Below, one piece after another: positions 8,331 to 10,649 of a DNA stretch of 10,649 bases. Position numbers and translations under genes: made by a program. The stretch lies in the NCBI GenBank assembly GCA_900088475.1, contig FLMG01003310.1:1-10649 (forward strand), in the 5' to 3' direction. The notes beneath the pieces were generated by a model that saw only the letters and a program-made list of their open reading frames with translations, searched no databases and was not told where the DNA came from. The DNA comes from Hyphochytrium catenoides. Taxonomy: Eukaryota > Sar > Hyphochytriomycetes > Hyphochytriales > Hyphochytriaceae. Each line of letters starts with the position of its first letter. Positions within the stretch are counted from its first letter, which is position 1.

Positions 8331-9412
8331 TCACCTTGAGCTAGTGTGTGGCTTTCCGTTAGGGGAGTTACCTCCGTCTCTCTTGTCGCTGTGACAAGCA
8401 GAAAGTAAGGCTCACCACATAAGGACTTATATATGCTGAGTACTAAACACTTCTAACCTGAAGACAAGGGGCGCTATAAGCTTGCTCGCCTGACTTTTCG
8501 CAAGCTGCTTGTCCTGCGTGACTGTTGAACTTCGCTTCATCTGCCGGAAGACCTCAGGGTTTCTTTCGGCGAGATCAATAGCATACTTTGAAGTCAGGAT
8601 GCGTGTGCCTGCTACTTAGAGTAAGCAGTCAGCTTCAGAGTTAGAGGGACGATTGTAATTCTGGCAATGCTACCTCTTGAAGGGCCAGTGCCGCCTCCGT
8701 CAACTCTGCCGAGCGAACGTCCATCTTCTAGAGTGTCAGACAAAGGCGCTGCATCCATACTTGGTAGGCCCTTGAGGTCACTGCCGAAGTCTATCTCAGC
8801 AGTTGAGCCTGACATAGGACTGGTTTGCATGGCGCTATGGGTTTCCCGCATAAAGCTCCTCACCAAATTTGGAGAGCTAGGTGGCAAGGGTTAAAGATGG
8901 TAGCGACCATGAAGTTGCTGCAGCTCACTTACTTGCTACGAATGACTGCTCTCGTCTTCCTTACAGGCTTCTTCATCCCCGCCTTGTTTGAGTCCATGGT
9001 ATTATTGCCCTTACCGATTTCCAACCATTGCTCCAGCTGCCGAACCTGCAGACCAAGGTTACGATTAAACATGACCTTTGGTCCACTGCGTTCACCCTAC
9101 GCAGTCTTTTTAACCGTTGCTTCTCACCTCTTCCACAGACCGTCTCGAGTAGTGAACGTAGTTTGGATCTCTATACTCATCCGGAAGATTTTTCATCAGT
9201 TTCCGCCTCTCAAAGGCTTGAATGCTCTCCTTGGTTATTCGTAACCTACACTTCTTTTAGCATATTCCTTCATCATGCTTGTAAAGGGCATAAAATATTT
9301 CTTACCCTGTTTTCTTGGTTGCATGAGGCTGAACATGAAGAAAAGGATTCTCCCATTCTCGCCGCCGTCGATAGGGATCGTCGTACCCCGAGTCCGCAAA
9401 GAGCTTCGACAT
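8331..9412 (-). CDS. Unrecognised conserved-looking protein, 259 residues
   Basis: Six exons on the minus strand, 9412-9306, 9245-9128, 9075-8933, 8876-8674, 8608-8458 and 8388-8331, join in phase. Introns are 60, 52, 56, 65 and 69 bp, the same size class as in neighbouring genes. The protein starts MSKLFADSGYDDPYRRRR. Visible parts are a basic N-terminus, a charged helical stretch (TKESIQAFERRKLMKNLP, then DEYRDPNYVHYSRR), a short amphipathic helix (LGLQVRQLEQWLE), a Lys/Arg patch (MKKPVRKTRAVIR), a Ser/Gly/Asp-rich central linker, a second helical segment (SKYAIDLAERNPEVFRQM) and a hydrophilic tail ending HTSSR. There is no signal peptide, membrane segment or cysteine motif. I do not recognise the family. 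The weakest junction is intron 2, whose acceptor could be at 9076 (52 bp intron) or 21 bases earlier (31 bp). The last exon rests on splice phase and composition only. Confidence 0.7.
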
Positions 9413-10225
9413 TCTGACAAGGATTGACTTGGTAGACGCGAAACCTTTACTTTTACGTGTTTCGTAACCTATGAGAGATCTCCATCCAGGATTGGCTACT
9501 TTCTAGAAGAGTTTGACGTCCATGAGTAGTGTGATATCCTACCCCGTACACCGGAAGGTGCTGGTCTTAGTCGCGGAAGACATGGACAATGAAGACGGCC
9601 CCTAGCCTCTTTTAGACGGGACCTGCAGTCCCTGGCCGCACCTAATGGGTTCAACCTTGGAGCCGGACCTTCCAATGGTCTCTGTGCATAGCTCTCAAGT
9701 TGCTAGGTGAAATAAATGCCGTAGAGTGAGCCACCGCCTACGAGCCGCATAAGCGCGATGAATGGGAAGGGCACGAAGGGCTTGACTTCCTGGTAGCTTG
9801 CCTTCTGAGTCTTTGACTACTGTTATTATGCTCCGCGCAGGCGAAAGGGCATCATCCTTCCTCGTTCTATAAATAGTGATCGGGCGTGATGATGATGGGC
9901 AGAGAGCTGCTAACGCTCATCACTTATATTCTTATTTTCGGGGATCCATTTCTGACGTTAGCGCCTCTTGCCGATACCGTCATCGCCAGGAGTGGTCTTT
10001 GGATTGATGTGTGAGAGTGGAGGGATGAAGACAACAGCAGCAATAACGAGCAATGAGCTGCGAAGTCACAGAAGTTCATTGGAGACTATAAAGTTTCTTC
10101 GCTGTGCGTCAGAGCGTATTGGACTGCGGAAGTCGAGCATTGACTGAGACGACCACGTTTGACGGTTGCCAACAGTCAGCGAGTCACTAGAAGAGCTACG
10201 GAGCTAGCAGTCCTGGACAGGAAGC
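9413..10225. other. 813 bp divergent intergenic region with no firmly supported gene
   Basis: It lies between the minus-strand ATG at 9412 and the EMC6 ATG, and should contain both promoters. I find several short, unproven coding-like pieces. Minus strand 10079-9924 is 51 codons starting MNFCDFAAHCSLLLLLSSS, signal-peptide-like. Minus strand 9804-9703 reads as a hydrophobic terminal segment ending GGGSLYGIYFT. Plus strand 9519-9587 is a 22-codon frame. A CTATAAATAG string at 9867-9876 and CAT-rich runs nearby are noted without a function. The 17 bp motif at 9947-9963 is shared with the spacer upstream of bL21m. Confidence 0.4.
9947..9963 (+). promoter_or_regulatory. Shared upstream motif, copy 2
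   Basis: CATTTCTGACGTTAGCG, 263 bp before the EMC6 ATG, 16 of 17 bases identical to the copy upstream of bL21m and in the same orientation relative to the downstream gene. Confidence 0.25.
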
Positions 10226-10549
10226 ATGGAAGAGAACCAGAAGAAGGAGTATTTCTCAGCTGAGAACTTCAAGAACAACATGCTTCTAGTGGATTATGTG
10301 CGCTCCTTCATGGCCATCATCTCAGGGTCCATTGCTGGTGTTTGGGGCTTCACAGGCATCCGAGGATTCGTTTTCCTGTTTATCACACACCTGCTTACGT
10401 CTGCGGGACTATTGGTGAAAATGAGCTTTGGGTCCAAGGATTACGTCCACCAAAGCCCGATCGCCTTCATCATCAACGGACTAGGGTCGCAGTTCCTATC
10501 CTTCGTGCTGTTCTGGACTCTCTTTTATGCCCTTATACACTTGTACTAG
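10226..10549 (+). CDS. EMC6: ER membrane protein complex subunit 6
   Basis: An intronless frame of 107 residues, close to the ~110 of animal EMC6. The pattern is typical: a short polar N-terminus, N..LLDYVRS-type entry (NMLLVDYVRSF), a first hydrophobic segment with SGSIAGVWGFTG, a second (GFVFLFITHLLTSAGLL), a polar loop, and a third ending FVLFWTLFYALIHLY, which resembles the family's C-terminal VLFWTxxYxxVHxY. EMC6 is a core membrane subunit of the EMC, an insertase for tail-anchored and polytopic proteins in the endoplasmic reticulum. The ATG at 10226 lies directly before a charged N-terminus, and I see no upstream extension. It is the only clear single-exon gene in the window, consistent with its small size. 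Confidence 0.93.
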   Translation: MEENQKKEYFSAENFKNNMLLVDYVRSFMAIISGSIAGVWGFTGIRGFVFLFITHLLTSAGLLVKMSFGSKDYVHQSPIAFIINGLGSQFLSFVLFWTLFYALIHLY

Positions 10550-10649
10550 CACTTTGCTATCGGCTCGAAGTAGGTTGGAACGCTTCAACAGGGAACTGGA
10601 AGCTACCATCAGCGTCAACTACGAAGCGGGAGAGCAGATGTGGCTGCAG
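10527..10649 (+). CDS. Possible 5' part of the next + strand gene (partial)
   Basis: A frame with an ATG at 10527, inside the last codons of EMC6 in another frame, stays open to the window end. From about 10568 it looks coding: a charged, helix-prone stretch SRLERFNRELEATISVN followed by YEAGEQMWLQ. The true start may instead be an exon boundary after the AG at 10548 or 10572. The opposite strand is also open from the edge to a TAG at 10557-10559, so the strand is not certain. No family can be assigned from about 30 residues. Confidence 0.3.
   Translation, partial: MPLYTCTSTLLSARSRLERFNRELEATISVNYEAGEQMWLQ

Noticed and set aside
8825-9417. Two long + strand frames (139 and 129 codons) opposite the minus-strand gene
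   Set aside because: They lack recognisable motifs, and the opposite strand gives a phase-consistent six-exon gene with better composition.
9867-9876. CTATAAATAG as a TATA box
   Set aside because: It is about 350 bp from the EMC6 ATG, and no other gene in the window has a comparable element.
1-10649. CRISPR arrays, tRNA or rRNA genes, insertion sequences
   Set aside because: No regularly spaced repeats, no tRNA-like cloverleaf or rRNA core segments, and no terminal inverted repeats were seen on reading either strand.

Overview
The window comes from a compact, intron-rich genome of a unicellular eukaryote. Genes sit on both strands a few hundred bases apart. Most introns are 52-77 bp, with a second class of about 156-190 bp, and all use GT..AG ends. 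There is no prokaryotic signal: no operons, no Shine-Dalgarno sites, and every multi-exon gene can be joined in phase by canonical introns. The protein set (lipid-binding START and chalcone-isomerase-fold domains, an M14 carboxypeptidase, a mitochondrial ribosomal protein, an ER membrane complex subunit) does not fix the lineage. An alveolate such as a perkinsid/dinoflagellate relative, or another protist, is a guess only.

Layout, left to right. Positions 1-107 (+) look like the last codons of an upstream gene. Positions 307-4825 (+) hold a six-exon gene for a predicted 1251-residue protein with domain order CHI-like, START, START, CHI-like, PH, C-terminal hydrophobic anchor. This is the most remarkable object in the window. 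Convergent to it, 6636-5091 (-) is a six-exon gene for a 405-residue M14-family zinc carboxypeptidase with its catalytic set intact. After a 714 bp divergent spacer, 7351-8176 (+) encodes mitochondrial ribosomal protein bL21m in four exons. Convergent to it, 9412-8331 (-) is a six-exon gene for a 259-residue protein I do not recognise. An 813 bp spacer follows, then the intronless gene EMC6 at 10226-10549 (+). The right edge may hold the start of another + strand gene.

The genes are not a pathway; they look like a normal mixture of housekeeping genes. The exception is the large lipid-protein gene. Its palindromic CHI-START-START-CHI order, phosphoinositide-type PH domain and tail anchor suggest a membrane-tethered lipid or fatty-acid transfer protein. 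In plan it recalls the GRAM-StART-like-TM sterol transporters at membrane contact sites, but it is built from different domains. All gene models here were spliced by eye from reading frames, splice signals and family knowledge; no transcript or database evidence was available.
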